A DNA stretch of 9,622 nucleotides from Dehalococcoidales bacterium (GCA_028717305.1 JAQUOC010000050.1:1-9622), one strand, 5' to 3'; counted from the first letter of the stretch, positions 1 through 6,818 are shown. Made by a program: numbers and translations. The notes: generated by a model not told the origin, from the letters alone.

Positions 1-133
1 GTAGCGCCACAACCAGAGCGGCAATCTGCGAAGGCGTCGCATCACCGTTCATTATTTCATTCATTACTGCTGAGGCCTGCTCAAAACTGAGCGAACAGCC
101 ATCAGCAACCGTTCCGATAGCCTCTCTGATCAT
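1..133 (-). CDS. trpD: Anthranilate phosphoribosyltransferase, N-terminal part (cut by window edge)
   Basis: TrpD joins anthranilate to phosphoribosyl pyrophosphate, the second committed step of tryptophan synthesis, in the cytoplasm. Only the first 44 codons are present; the gene continues beyond base 1. The translation starts MIREAIGTVADG and contains VMNEIMNGDATPSQIAAL at about residues 23-40, the conserved N-terminal helical region of TrpD (typically EVMxEIMxGEATPAQIAAFL). The ATG at 133-131 lies 6 bases after the trpG stop, and the AGGAAA in that gap can serve as ribosome binding site, so it is very probably cotranscribed and coupled with trpG. The catalytic glycine-rich PRPP site is outside the window. 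The family call is firm from the N-terminus and the trpE-trpG context. Confidence 0.88.
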   Translation of the reverse strand, partial: MIREAIGTVADGCSLSFEQASAVMNEIMNGDATPSQIAALVVAL

Positions 134-139
134 TTTCCT

Positions 140-712
140 TTATTGCCTCATGTAATCAAGAAAGTTTTTCAGCAGATCCTTACCCACCTCAGTCATAATC
201 GACTCCGGGTGGAACTGGACACCCTCTACTAAGAACCGGCGATGACGCAGCCCCATAATGATACCATCCGCCGTCCGGGCGCTGATCTCAAGACAGTCCG
301 GTAGACGATCACTGATGACCGCCAGGGAGTGATAGCGAATAGCAGGGAAGGGGTTGGGCAGACTCTTGAAGAGACCAATGCCATCGTGATAGATAAGCGA
401 GGACTTTCCGTGCTTGATTTCAGCGGTGCGGCCGATCTTAGCTCCGTAGCTGTAACCGATACACTGATGCCCTAAACAGACACCCAGGATAGGGAGCCTG
501 CTCCCGAATTCATGAATAACCTCATTTGATATGCCGGCCTGCTCCGGAGTGCCCGGTCCCGGTGAGATAACGATACACCGGGGCGACCTGGCATCAATGT
601 CCCCCAGTTTTATTCTGTCGTTACGGACCACCCACACCTCTTCTCCCAGCTCGCTCAAGTACTGGTAGAGGTTGTAGGTAAAGCTGTCGTAATTATCTAT
701 CAAAAGCAGCAT
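140..712 (-). CDS. trpG: Anthranilate synthase glutamine amidotransferase subunit
   Basis: This 190-residue class I glutamine amidotransferase releases ammonia from glutamine for the TrpE subunit. The N-terminus MLLLIDNYDSFTYNL is diagnostic of the TrpG/PabA family. ISPGPGTPEQAG (49-60) is the oxyanion-loop region, GVCLGHQ (77-83) carries the nucleophile Cys79, and QFHPES (166-171) carries His168 and Glu170 of the triad. HGKSS (101-105) is also typical. Length is normal and no catalytic residue is missing. The ATG at 712-710 lies inside the 3' end of trpE, a 20-base overlap that implies translational coupling and matched subunit amounts. PabA is nearly indistinguishable by sequence and one protein can serve both pathways. 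The position between trpE and trpD supports TrpG. Confidence 0.95.
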   Translation of the reverse strand: MLLLIDNYDSFTYNLYQYLSELGEEVWVVRNDRIKLGDIDARSPRCIVISPGPGTPEQAGISNEVIHEFGSRLPILGVCLGHQCIGYSYGAKIGRTAEIKHGKSSLIYHDGIGLFKSLPNPFPAIRYHSLAVISDRLPDCLEISARTADGIIMGLRHRRFLVEGVQFHPESIMTEVGKDLLKNFLDYMRQ

Positions 713-2147
713 GACTCTCTAGCTCCGCCTGTTCTATCGCTGTTATTAATGCCTGGGCTTTGTTCAAGCTTTCCTGGTATTCACGCTCGGGAATACTATC
801 TGCGACAATACCCGCGCCAGCCTGGGTATAAGCAACACCATCCTTAATAATACTGGTACGGATGTTTATGGCAGTATCCATATTACCGGAGAAACCGAAG
901 TATCCCACTGCACCGGCATAGGGCCCCCTCTTGTCCGGCTCCAGCTCGGCGATAATCTCCATCGCCCGAACCTTGGGCGCCCCCGACACTGTTCCGGCCG
1001 GGAAACAGGCACGCAGGGCATCGAACTGGGAAAGACCGCTCTTCAGTCTGCCTTCGACATGTGATACCAGATGCATAACGTGAGAATAGCGTTCAATACC
1101 CATAAGCTGAGTTACCTTGACTGTACCCGGTTCGCTGACCCGTCCGATATCATTACGGCCCAGATCCACCAGCATGATATGCTCGGCACGCTCCTTCTCG
1201 TCACACTTCAGGTCTTCTTCCAGAGCCAGATCCTGGGCAACATCCCTACCCCGGGGTCGAGTGCCGGCAATGGGGTGGTTGGATACTATTCCGCCTTCCA
1301 CCCTTACCAGTAGCTCAGGGGATGCCCCCACAATGTGGCAGTCGCCCATATTAAGATAGTACATATAAGGCGATGGGTTGAGAGAGCGTAGCGCCCGGTA
1401 CAGGCTAAAGGGACTGGCGGTGGTCGGTCTGGCCAGCCTCTGAGACAGGACTACCTGGATAATATCACCGGCACAGATGTACTCCTTAGCCCGACGTACT
1501 CTTTCCTCAAACTCTGCCTGGGAAAGGTTTGAGAAGGCTGGCTCCGGGGATTGTGGATGTGAAGTAGATAAAGAGTATTGAGGGCTAATCGGCTGTCTCA
1601 ACCTTGCCACCAGGATATCAATTTTATTGGTTGCATTTCGATAGGCCGCCTCGAAATCACCATTTACATGAGCATGAGAGACCACCTTTATCTTATGGGT
1701 GAGATGATCGAAAATGAGCAGGGTGTCCGCCAGCATGAATACTGATTCCGGAAGGCCCAGTGGATCAGCCTGAGGAGAGGGTAACTCCTCAAAGTAGCGG
1801 GCGACTTCATAGCCTAAGTAGCCGACCATCCCTCCATGGAAACGGGGCAAGCCGCTGTTAGTCACCAGTCGGAACCGGGCGAGCTCCTTTTCTATAATGG
1901 GTAGGGGATCAAAAGAATTATTGCTCTCGGTTCTCAGAACCAGGGCGGGTTCGGTGCCGATAAAACTGTAGCGGGCCAGCTGCTCACCGCCCTCTACACT
2001 CTCGAGTAGGAAAGAATAATCGCCACGAGCCACCTTAAGATAGGCAGACACCGGCGTCTCCAGATCAGCCATAATCTCACAATACACCGGTATCAAATTG
2101 CCATATCTGACCAGTTCTTTAGCCTCACCCAGTGTAGGATAGTACAT
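693..2147 (-). CDS. trpE: Anthranilate synthase component I
   Basis: This 484-residue chorismate-utilising enzyme makes anthranilate from chorismate and ammonia supplied by TrpG. The N-terminal domain has LLES (47-50), and NPSPYM occurs at 257-262; both belong to the tryptophan feedback pocket of characterised TrpE proteins, so feedback inhibition is likely retained. The catalytic domain shows PIAGTRPRG (292-300), DLGRNDIGRV (328-337), HVMHLVSHVEG (356-366), FPAGTVSGAPKVRAMEII (382-399) and AGAGIVADSIPE (443-454). The feedback motifs and trp context argue against PabB. The ATG is preceded by AGGAG five bases upstream, directly after the T-box terminator. It overlaps trpG by 20 bases and is probably transcribed from 2477-2505. 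Confidence 0.96.
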   Translation of the reverse strand: MYYPTLGEAKELVRYGNLIPVYCEIMADLETPVSAYLKVARGDYSFLLESVEGGEQLARYSFIGTEPALVLRTESNNSFDPLPIIEKELARFRLVTNSGLPRFHGGMVGYLGYEVARYFEELPSPQADPLGLPESVFMLADTLLIFDHLTHKIKVVSHAHVNGDFEAAYRNATNKIDILVARLRQPISPQYSLSTSHPQSPEPAFSNLSQAEFEERVRRAKEYICAGDIIQVVLSQRLARPTTASPFSLYRALRSLNPSPYMYYLNMGDCHIVGASPELLVRVEGGIVSNHPIAGTRPRGRDVAQDLALEEDLKCDEKERAEHIMLVDLGRNDIGRVSEPGTVKVTQLMGIERYSHVMHLVSHVEGRLKSGLSQFDALRACFPAGTVSGAPKVRAMEIIAELEPDKRGPYAGAVGYFGFSGNMDTAINIRTSIIKDGVAYTQAGAGIVADSIPEREYQESLNKAQALITAIEQAELESHAAFDR

Positions 2148-2160
2148 ATTATCTCCTAAT

Positions 2161-2195
2161 AAAAAAACTCCCTACCCCTACAAAGGGGCGGGAGT
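2161..2195 (-). terminator. Intrinsic terminator of the T-box leader
   Basis: On the minus strand ACTCCCgCCCC pairs with GGGGtaGGGAGT around a short TTTGTA loop and is followed by seven T residues (2167-2161). The 5' arm CTCCCGCCCC is also the segment expected to pair with the T-box sequence GGGTGG in the antiterminator, so the two structures exclude each other. The run of T ends 13 bases before the trpE start codon, so termination here would remove the whole operon transcript. Confidence 0.92.
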
Positions 2196-2470
2196 TCAAC
2201 TTCCACGGTGCCACCCTTCTTAACCCTTACTCTATACTCAGAGAGGGCTACCTCTATCGGGTACAGAAGCAAGAACCTGCCTCAATACCCTGGAATGCAA
2301 TAACGCTTTCCCTGCGTCAAGACCTACTTATTACTGATCCAGCAACTTTCAGCCTGCGGCTCCCAAACCCATTCACCCTCTGCGCCAGCACCGGCTCACA
2401 CCTCACCCGGCTCTCTGAGCCTCGCTTGAAGGCTACTACTCTTGTTCACAGCCTTTACGATATTCTATTG
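2161..2470 (-). ncRNA. T-box riboswitch leader of the trp operon (Trp specifier)
   Basis: Read on the minus strand, this leader of about 310 bases holds the parts of a tRNA-sensing T-box. Stem I is closed by AGCCT/AGGCT (2430-2434 with 2351-2355) and GGCTC/GAGCC (2417-2421 with 2358-2362). On its 5' side are AGTAGTA and CAGAGAGCCGG, typical stem I sequences. GAATGG is followed by GGTTT and GGGAGC, the usual specifier-loop arrangement, giving the codon TGG (Trp) at 2369-2371. The T-box core AGGGTGGCACCGTGG is at 2203-2217, with TGGC (2210-2213) free to pair with the tRNA acceptor end. A terminator follows. Uncharged tRNA-Trp should favour readthrough into trpEGD. The core and specifier are read directly; the inner helices are only partly worked out. 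Confidence 0.93.
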
Positions 2471-2476
2471 GATAGG

Positions 2477-2505
2477 ATGTTAACATAATATAAGTCGTTT
2501 GTCAA
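2477..2505 (-). promoter_or_regulatory. Sigma-70-type promoter for the trp operon
   Basis: On the minus strand a perfect -35 TTGACA (2505-2500) is followed after 17 bases by TAACAT (2482-2477). Transcription would start near 2470, exactly where the T-box leader begins, giving a leader of about 320 bases before trpE. The consensus -35, the ideal spacing and the fit to the leader make this the best promoter candidate in the window. Confidence 0.82.
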
Positions 2506-2553
2506 GCTACCCACCTGCTTCTATCAGAGGGGAATACGGCAGGTGCGGTTGCT

Positions 2554-2581
2554 TATAATATTTAGACGGGTGTGGTAAAAT
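2554..2581 (+). promoter_or_regulatory. Possible promoter -10 elements for tRNA-Ser
   Basis: A perfect TATAAT (2554-2559) and a second TAAAAT (2576-2581) lie upstream of the tRNA on its strand. Neither has a good TTGACA-like box at 16-18 bases, although TTGCTT occurs at 2549-2554. Transcription must begin somewhere here because the trp promoter faces the other way, but which hexamer is used cannot be settled from sequence. Confidence 0.35.
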
Positions 2582-2617
2582 GTACAAGGAATGGATTAGA
2601 GCTCTGTTTCGCAGTCG

Positions 2618-2709
2618 GGAGGGATCGCATAGTGGTCTAGTGCGGGCGCCTGCTAAGCGCTTACCTTGGGTAACCGGGGTCGTGGGTTCGAATCCCACTC
2701 CCTCCGCCA
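2618..2709 (+). tRNA. tRNA-Ser, anticodon GCU
   Basis: This is a complete class II tRNA of 92 bases including an encoded CCA. Acceptor stem GGAGGGA (2618-2624) pairs with TCCCTCC (2699-2705), followed by discriminator G (2706) and CCA (2707-2709). The D stem is GCA/TGC (2627-2629 with 2641-2643). The anticodon stem 2645-2649/2657-2661 holds the loop CTGCTAA with GCT at 2652-2654, which reads AGC and AGU serine codons. The long variable arm 2663-2680 folds as seven pairs closed by a GTAA loop, as expected for serine. The T stem is GTGGG/CCCAC (2682-2686 with 2694-2698) around TTCGAAT. The discriminator G and long variable arm fit serine identity. Confidence 0.97.
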
Positions 2710-2715
2710 GATAAA

Positions 2716-2743
2716 ATGCCCCTTAGCTAGGGGCATATATTTT
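2716..2743 (+). terminator. Terminator-like hairpin after tRNA-Ser
   Basis: ATGCCCC (2716-2722) pairs with GGGGCAT (2730-2736) around TTAGCTA, followed by ATATTTT. The stem is perfect but the T tract is interrupted, so termination may be partial. It lies between the tRNA 3' end and miaB, whose start is 18 bases further on, so any leak-through would feed the miaB operon. No separate convincing promoter for miaB is visible. Confidence 0.6.
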
Positions 2744-2761
2744 AATAACCGGTGTAAGGCT

Positions 2762-4021
2762 ATGCCTCGATATCATATCTGGACTATCGGTTGTCAGATG
2801 AATAAAGCTGAATCCGAGCGAATCGGCAGTTTTCTGGAACAGAACGGATATAAAATGTCGACCACCGCCGAAAACGCTGAACTGATTGTGCTCAATAGCT
2901 GTGTGGTACGACAGAGTGCGGAAAACCGGGTTATCGGCATGCTTAACGCTCTTAAGGCACTGAAAAAGTCATGCCCTGACCTTACACTGGCGGTTACCGG
3001 ATGTTTGGTAAACTCAAAAACAGACGAACTCAAAAAAAGTTTCCCCTTTGTCGATTATTTCTTTAAGCCTGGAGGATATCCGCCCTGGCTGGAGGATCCA
3101 AAACCCGGTACGATATCACCCCGACACCCATCAACGGTCACTTTCGTCTCCATCATTCAAGGCTGTAATAATTTCTGTTCCTACTGCATCGTTCCTTATC
3201 GCCGTGGCCGGGAGAGAAGTCGCCCACTTGAAGCAATAGTGGCCGAAGTGAAAGAGCTGGTGCGCCATGGTACAAAAGAAGTAGTACTACTGGGGCAGAA
3301 CGTGGACTCATACGGACATGATCTACCGGGAAAGCCCCAGTTATCCGATCTGATCGGTGAGCTTAATACTGTCGACGGACTGGCCCGCATCCGCTTCCTG
3401 ACCAACCACCCCAAGGACATGAACCTCAGACTCATCAATAAGATAGCCTGCCTGGATAAGGTATGTGAGGAGATAAACCTCCCTGTGCAGTCGGGTAGCG
3501 ATGATATCCTGAAAGCGATGAGGCGAGGTTATACTGCAGAGCACTATCGTCGGCTCATCGAAGAAATACGCAGCAGAGTGCCGGGAGTAGGCCTAAGCAC
3601 CGACGTCATTGTCGGCTTCCCTCACGAAACGGAGGAGCAGTTTCAAAAAACATTTGACCTGCTCGCCGATCTGAAGTTTGACGTAGTACATGTCGCTGCA
3701 TATTCAATGAGACCGGGGACTATTGCTGCCGAGAGACTGCCCGATAATGTTCCGCTGGCTGTAAAAAGGGAACGATTAAGAAGGGTAGAAAAGCTTCAGG
3801 AAGAAGTAGCGGCTGAAATTAATGCCCGGCTATTGGGTAAGACGATCGAGGTTCTGGTAGAAGGCAAGAAAAAAGGACGGTGGTGGGGCCGGTCTCGAGG
3901 CGGTAAACTGGTCTTTTTCGATAGCAGTTGCAACTGCCTGGGGCGGCTGGTCAAAATAGAGATTGAGAAGGCAAGTCCATGGGCGCTGCAGGGTAGTCAT
4001 AAAACCGATCGGACTGATTAA
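2762..4021 (+). CDS. miaB: tRNA-2-methylthio-N6-dimethylallyladenosine synthase (radical SAM methylthiotransferase)
   Basis: MiaB adds a methylthio group to C2 of i6A at tRNA position 37, using two [4Fe-4S] clusters and S-adenosylmethionine. From the chosen ATG the protein has 419 residues. The N-terminal UPF0004 domain has Cys11 (TIGCQMNK), Cys47 (NSCVVR) and Cys81 (TGCLVN), ligands of the auxiliary cluster. The radical SAM motif is Cys135, Cys139 and Cys142 in GCNNFCSYCIVPYRRGRERSR. NLPVQSGSDDIL (239-250) and STDVIVGFPHET (279-290) are typical of the family, and a TRAM-like C-terminus covers about 355-409. GCNNFCSYCIVP with RGRERSR points to MiaB rather than RimO or MtaB. An upstream in-frame ATG at 2666 lies inside the tRNA and was not used. 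The binding site at 2762 is weak (AAGG close to the ATG). Confidence 0.93.
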   Translation: MPRYHIWTIGCQMNKAESERIGSFLEQNGYKMSTTAENAELIVLNSCVVRQSAENRVIGMLNALKALKKSCPDLTLAVTGCLVNSKTDELKKSFPFVDYFFKPGGYPPWLEDPKPGTISPRHPSTVTFVSIIQGCNNFCSYCIVPYRRGRERSRPLEAIVAEVKELVRHGTKEVVLLGQNVDSYGHDLPGKPQLSDLIGELNTVDGLARIRFLTNHPKDMNLRLINKIACLDKVCEEINLPVQSGSDDILKAMRRGYTAEHYRRLIEEIRSRVPGVGLSTDVIVGFPHETEEQFQKTFDLLADLKFDVVHVAAYSMRPGTIAAERLPDNVPLAVKRERLRRVEKLQEEVAAEINARLLGKTIEVLVEGKKKGRWWGRSRGGKLVFFDSSCNCLGRLVKIEIEKASPWALQGSHKTDRTD

Positions 4022-4035
4022 AGCAAGGAGGGATC

Positions 4036-4296
4036 ATGGATACCAATATAATCTACATAATCGCCTTTCTGTGTGTGCTTGGTTTAGTATTCTATTTCTT
4101 TATGATCAGACCACAGCGGAAAAGGCAGCAGGAGCACGATGAACTGATAAATCAGTTGAAACAAGGGGACAGTGTGATCACTGCCGGCGGCATATACGGA
4201 CGGGTGGAAGATGTCGGCCAAGACAGCGTCGTCTTGAAAATAGAATCAGGGGCAACAATGAGGGTGGCTAAAAGCAGTATCGCCGGTAAAGCATAA
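4036..4296 (+). CDS. yajC: YajC, preprotein translocase accessory subunit
   Basis: This 86-residue membrane protein associates with the SecDF part of the Sec translocon. One hydrophobic segment spans about residues 4-24 and is followed at once by the family signature FMIRPQRKRQQEH (22-34), placing a basic stretch on the cytoplasmic side. The soluble part LKQGDSVITAGGIYGRV (41-57) is the conserved core. Length is typical. The start has a strong AAGGAGGG (4025-4032) three bases before the ATG. It begins 14 bases after the miaB stop, so it is probably cotranscribed. secD and secF, the usual neighbours in many genomes, do not follow here. Confidence 0.95.
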   Translation: MDTNIIYIIAFLCVLGLVFYFFMIRPQRKRQQEHDELINQLKQGDSVITAGGIYGRVEDVGQDSVVLKIESGATMRVAKSSIAGKA

Positions 4297-4360
4297 TCGG
4301 TACGATCCGGCATTTTTCCCTTATTCCAACTAGACAGGGACATACCGACAGCCGAATAAC

Positions 4361-5287
4361 ATGATAGAGATGGCAATGAATAGTGTTGATAACCTTAAAA
4401 CGAGGATAGCAGAGCTAAAAGAAAAACTAAGGGCGGTCATTGTCGCCCATAATTACCAGCGTCCCGAGATACAGGATATCGCTGATTTTACCGGCGACTC
4501 CCTGGAATTAGCCCGCAGGTGCACTGGGGTGGATGCAGAAACCATCATATTCTGTGGTGTCCATTTCATGGCGGAGACGGCGGCTATACTTAGTCCCAAC
4601 CGTACCGTCTTACTGGCTGAAGGGAGTGCCGGTTGCCCCATGGCTGATATGATTAGTGCCGATGAGCTTAAAGCTTGGAAGCTGAGATACCCACAGGCAT
4701 CGGTAGTCTGCTACGTAAATTCAACAGCCGAAGTCAAGGCAGAGAGTTATAGCTGTTGTACATCGGCTAACGGGGTCAAGGTAGTAGACGCGGTACCCAA
4801 CGACGAGATTCTCTTTGTCCCTGACCGAAATCTAGGGCACTTTGTATCCACTCAAACCAGAAAGAGGGTGATCCTTTACCCCGGCTACTGTTATGTGCAC
4901 CACCGGATTAATCCGGAGCAGGTGAAGATGGCAAGGGAACTTCATCCCGACGCCTCACTCATCGTCCATCCCGAGTGCCGACCGGAAGTAGTAGCTCTGG
5001 CTGATGCCGTCCTCAGCACTTCGCAGATGCTCCGCTATGTCAAAACAAGTTTGCAAAAGAGCTTTATCATCGGTACCGAAGAGGGACTACTGCATCCGCT
5101 ACGTAAAGAGAATCCCGGCAAATCATTCCATATGCTATCAAGCGGCCAGGTCTGTACCGATATGAAAAAGACAACCCTGGCGACGTTAGCTGAGACAATG
5201 GAAATGGGACGGAACAAGATCACTGTTCCCGAGGAGATACGGCTGAAGGCAAAGCAGGCTGTTGAGAGGATGATTGCGGTAGGGTGA
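4361..5287 (+). CDS. nadA: Quinolinate synthase A
   Basis: NadA condenses iminoaspartate with dihydroxyacetone phosphate to quinolinate for NAD synthesis, using an oxygen-sensitive [4Fe-4S] cluster. The 308-residue length fits the family. Three cluster cysteines are visible: Cys92 (GCPMADM), Cys177 (GYCYVHHR) and Cys265 (GQVCTDMKKTTL). Their spacings of 85 and 88 residues match the short NadA type. VAHNYQRPEIQDIADFTGDS (28-47), FCGVHFMAETAAIL (64-77), HPECRPEV (203-210) and GTEEGLLHPL (238-247) are further family motifs. The start is uncertain: ATGs at 4361, 4370 and 4376 are all in frame, none with a strong binding site, and homology begins only near residue 8. It lies 64 bases after yajC and 28 before nadC. 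Confidence 0.95.
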   Translation: MIEMAMNSVDNLKTRIAELKEKLRAVIVAHNYQRPEIQDIADFTGDSLELARRCTGVDAETIIFCGVHFMAETAAILSPNRTVLLAEGSAGCPMADMISADELKAWKLRYPQASVVCYVNSTAEVKAESYSCCTSANGVKVVDAVPNDEILFVPDRNLGHFVSTQTRKRVILYPGYCYVHHRINPEQVKMARELHPDASLIVHPECRPEVVALADAVLSTSQMLRYVKTSLQKSFIIGTEEGLLHPLRKENPGKSFHMLSSGQVCTDMKKTTLATLAETMEMGRNKITVPEEIRLKAKQAVERMIAVG

Positions 5288-5315
5288 AGAAAAAGGAGCA
5301 CGGGAGGGTGAGCTG

Positions 5316-6203
5316 GTGAATAAATTCAGACCATCTAATGAACAGATTGATGGCATTATTAACCTCGCCCTGGCAGAGGATATTAGTCATGGTGATATCA
5401 CCAGCGAGGCATTGATACCGGCCAAACTTCATGGTAAGGCAATCGTGCTGGCTAAGGAGGAGGGGACTTTGGCCGGTGGAGAGGTAGCCAGACAGGTTTT
5501 TTTCAAAGTGTCCCCTTCACTTAAGGTGGAACTATTGATAGAAGATGGCACTTTGATTCACACCGGAGATATCATAGCCACCATTTACGGACGGGTAATA
5601 GATATCCTCAAGGCAGAACGGGTGGCTCTCAATTTCTTACAAAGGCTAAGCGGTATTGCTTCGCTTACTGCCCGCTATGTTGTTGAGACTGCGGGACTTG
5701 GAGTCAGTATCTGTGATACCCGCAAGACTACACCAGGCCTCAGGATACTGGAGAAACACGCTGTCAGTGCCGGCGGTGGCAAGAATCACCGTTTTCATCT
5801 CGGTGACGGCATCCTGATCAAAGACAACCACCTCGCAGCGCTACGTACCCAGGGAATGAGCCTGAAGGATATCGTGGCTCAAGCGAGACGAAATGCCCCC
5901 GCAGGCTTGGCGGTGGAGGTCGAGGCCGATACTATTTCAGAAGCCCTGGAGGCAGTCCAGGGTGGGGCTGATACGATTCTGCTCGATAATATGAGTCCGG
6001 ATGAAATACGCCGTGCCGTGACACTAATACCGGGACACGTCAAGACAGAGGCATCGGGGGGTATTACCCTAACGAATGTACGTGCCATAGCTATGTGCGG
6101 AGTGAATACTATTTCAATCGGCGCACTAACCCATTCGGTAAAGTCGCTGGACATCAGCCTGGAGCTCGAACCGGGGACCATCAAGCCAGTGCGTACAAAA
6201 TAG
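5316..6203 (+). CDS. nadC: Nicotinate-nucleotide pyrophosphorylase (quinolinate phosphoribosyltransferase)
   Basis: NadC converts quinolinate and PRPP to nicotinate mononucleotide, directly using the NadA product. The 295-residue protein shows LAEDISHGDITSEALIP (19-35), ERVALNFLQRLSGIA (101-115), the substrate-binding DTRKTTPGLR (134-143), GGGKNHR (153-159), LIKDNH (167-172), EVEADT (201-206), LLDNMSP (222-228) and EASGGI (245-250), all in the expected order. Translation starts at GTG 5316, with GGAGG at 5303-5307 eight bases upstream. It is 28 bases from nadA and almost certainly cotranscribed. No nadB or aspartate dehydrogenase gene is present, so the iminoaspartate-making enzyme must be encoded elsewhere. 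Confidence 0.95.
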   Translation: MNKFRPSNEQIDGIINLALAEDISHGDITSEALIPAKLHGKAIVLAKEEGTLAGGEVARQVFFKVSPSLKVELLIEDGTLIHTGDIIATIYGRVIDILKAERVALNFLQRLSGIASLTARYVVETAGLGVSICDTRKTTPGLRILEKHAVSAGGGKNHRFHLGDGILIKDNHLAALRTQGMSLKDIVAQARRNAPAGLAVEVEADTISEALEAVQGGADTILLDNMSPDEIRRAVTLIPGHVKTEASGGITLTNVRAIAMCGVNTISIGALTHSVKSLDISLELEPGTIKPVRTK

Positions 6204-6289
6204 CCCGGGCTGATCTTCTTGACGTAAGATAACTGTCCTGTATCCTCGCTGGCTTAGAGACTGATGGTTAAGACAGATGGTAAGTAGTG

Positions 6290-6712
6290 CTACTTCTGGC
6301 ACTTCGGGCATAGGCCAAAGAAAGCAAGGTGCTTCATATTAACTTTAAAGCCGTATTTCCCCCTGATTTCGGCCCACAACGGATTCAATATCGACTCTTC
6401 AACATCTACAGTTTTTCCACACTTCTCACAGACAAGGTGATGGTGATGGCCTTTACCGATACTGTGGTAGCGTACCCTCCCGTCGCCCAGGTCGGTCTCG
6501 GTAACCAGTCCTAGTCCCTTCAGTAGTTCCATAGTACGATATACCGTAGAGATATTCATCTGGGGATAATGGTCACAGATCTGGGCATATATCTCCTCAG
6601 CACTGATGTGCCCGTCCGTTTTCTCCACAGCGGTTAGTATCATTATACGCTGTGGCGTCAGGCGGTAGCCTAACTCACCCAGTTTACGACCTATTGCTGT
6701 AGTTTGACTCAT
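6290..6712 (-). CDS. Fur-family metal-dependent transcriptional regulator (PerR-like features)
   Basis: This 140-residue repressor has an N-terminal winged helix with LTPQRIMILTAV (18-29) and the recognition helix NISTVYRTMELLK (53-65). The C-terminal dimerisation domain has the structural zinc site Cys95/Cys98 (CEKC) and Cys135/Cys138 (CPKC). Likely regulatory metal ligands are His35, His83, His90 and His92, in the run GHHHH. By alignment by eye, Asp103 in CGKTVD falls where Bacillus PerR has the peroxide-sensing Asp104, while typical Fur has Glu. That hints at PerR but does not prove it; Zur or Fur remain possible, so no symbol is given. It has its own promoter at 6750-6778 and converges with nadC. 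Confidence 0.92.
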   Translation of the reverse strand: MSQTTAIGRKLGELGYRLTPQRIMILTAVEKTDGHISAEEIYAQICDHYPQMNISTVYRTMELLKGLGLVTETDLGDGRVRYHSIGKGHHHHLVCEKCGKTVDVEESILNPLWAEIRGKYGFKVNMKHLAFFGLCPKCQK

Positions 6713-6749
6713 TTGACTTCACCCCGCTTGATGGGCCAACTATGAGCAA

Positions 6750-6778
6750 ATTATAAACAAGAGAGTAATTCATAGCAA
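6750..6778 (-). promoter_or_regulatory. Promoter for the Fur-family gene
   Basis: On the minus strand TTGCTA (6778-6773) and a perfect TATAAT (6755-6750) are separated by 17 bases, predicting a start near 6743 and a leader of about 30 bases. GGGGTGA before the ATG is a usable binding site. The -10 is part of TTATAAT, which resembles one half of a PerR box, so autoregulation is possible. Confidence 0.7.
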
Positions 6779-6793
6779 CCAACAATAGCACGG

Positions 6794-6810
6794 ACAATTA
6801 TAATTATACA
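6794..6810. promoter_or_regulatory. AT-rich palindrome, candidate Fur/PerR-type operator
   Basis: AATTATAATT (6796-6805) is a perfect 10-base palindrome in the 106-base gap between dtd and the Fur-family gene. Including its flanks, the minus-strand sequence matches 10 of the 14 defined positions of the PerR box TTATAATnATTATAA. It lies about 17 bases upstream of the -35 element, so it does not overlap the promoter core. That weakens the operator reading. AT-rich palindromes also arise by chance. Confidence 0.4.
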
Positions 6811-6818
6811 GATGGTCA

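Noticed and set aside
2507..2698. A 63-codon minus-strand frame beginning MGFEPTTP
   Set aside because: It is the reverse translation of the tRNA and its upstream region. This peptide is a well-known artefact of tRNA 3' halves.
2666..2761. A 32-codon N-terminal extension of miaB starting at an ATG at 2666
   Set aside because: The extra codons lie inside the tRNA-Ser gene and its terminator hairpin. MiaB homology begins at MPRYHIWTIGCQMNK, so 2762 is the sensible start.
4297..4360. Possible terminator or promoter between yajC and nadA (CGG...CCG followed by ATTTTT)
   Set aside because: The stem would be three pairs with mismatches. The 64-base gap is compatible with a continuing operon.
5879..6184. 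A 101-codon minus-strand frame
   Set aside because: It is antisense to the conserved C-terminal half of nadC, with low-complexity content and no family resemblance.
6202..6211. Palindrome AGCCCGGGCT right after nadC as a terminator
   Set aside because: It is a 10-base restriction-site-like palindrome with no loop and no T tract, too little to call.
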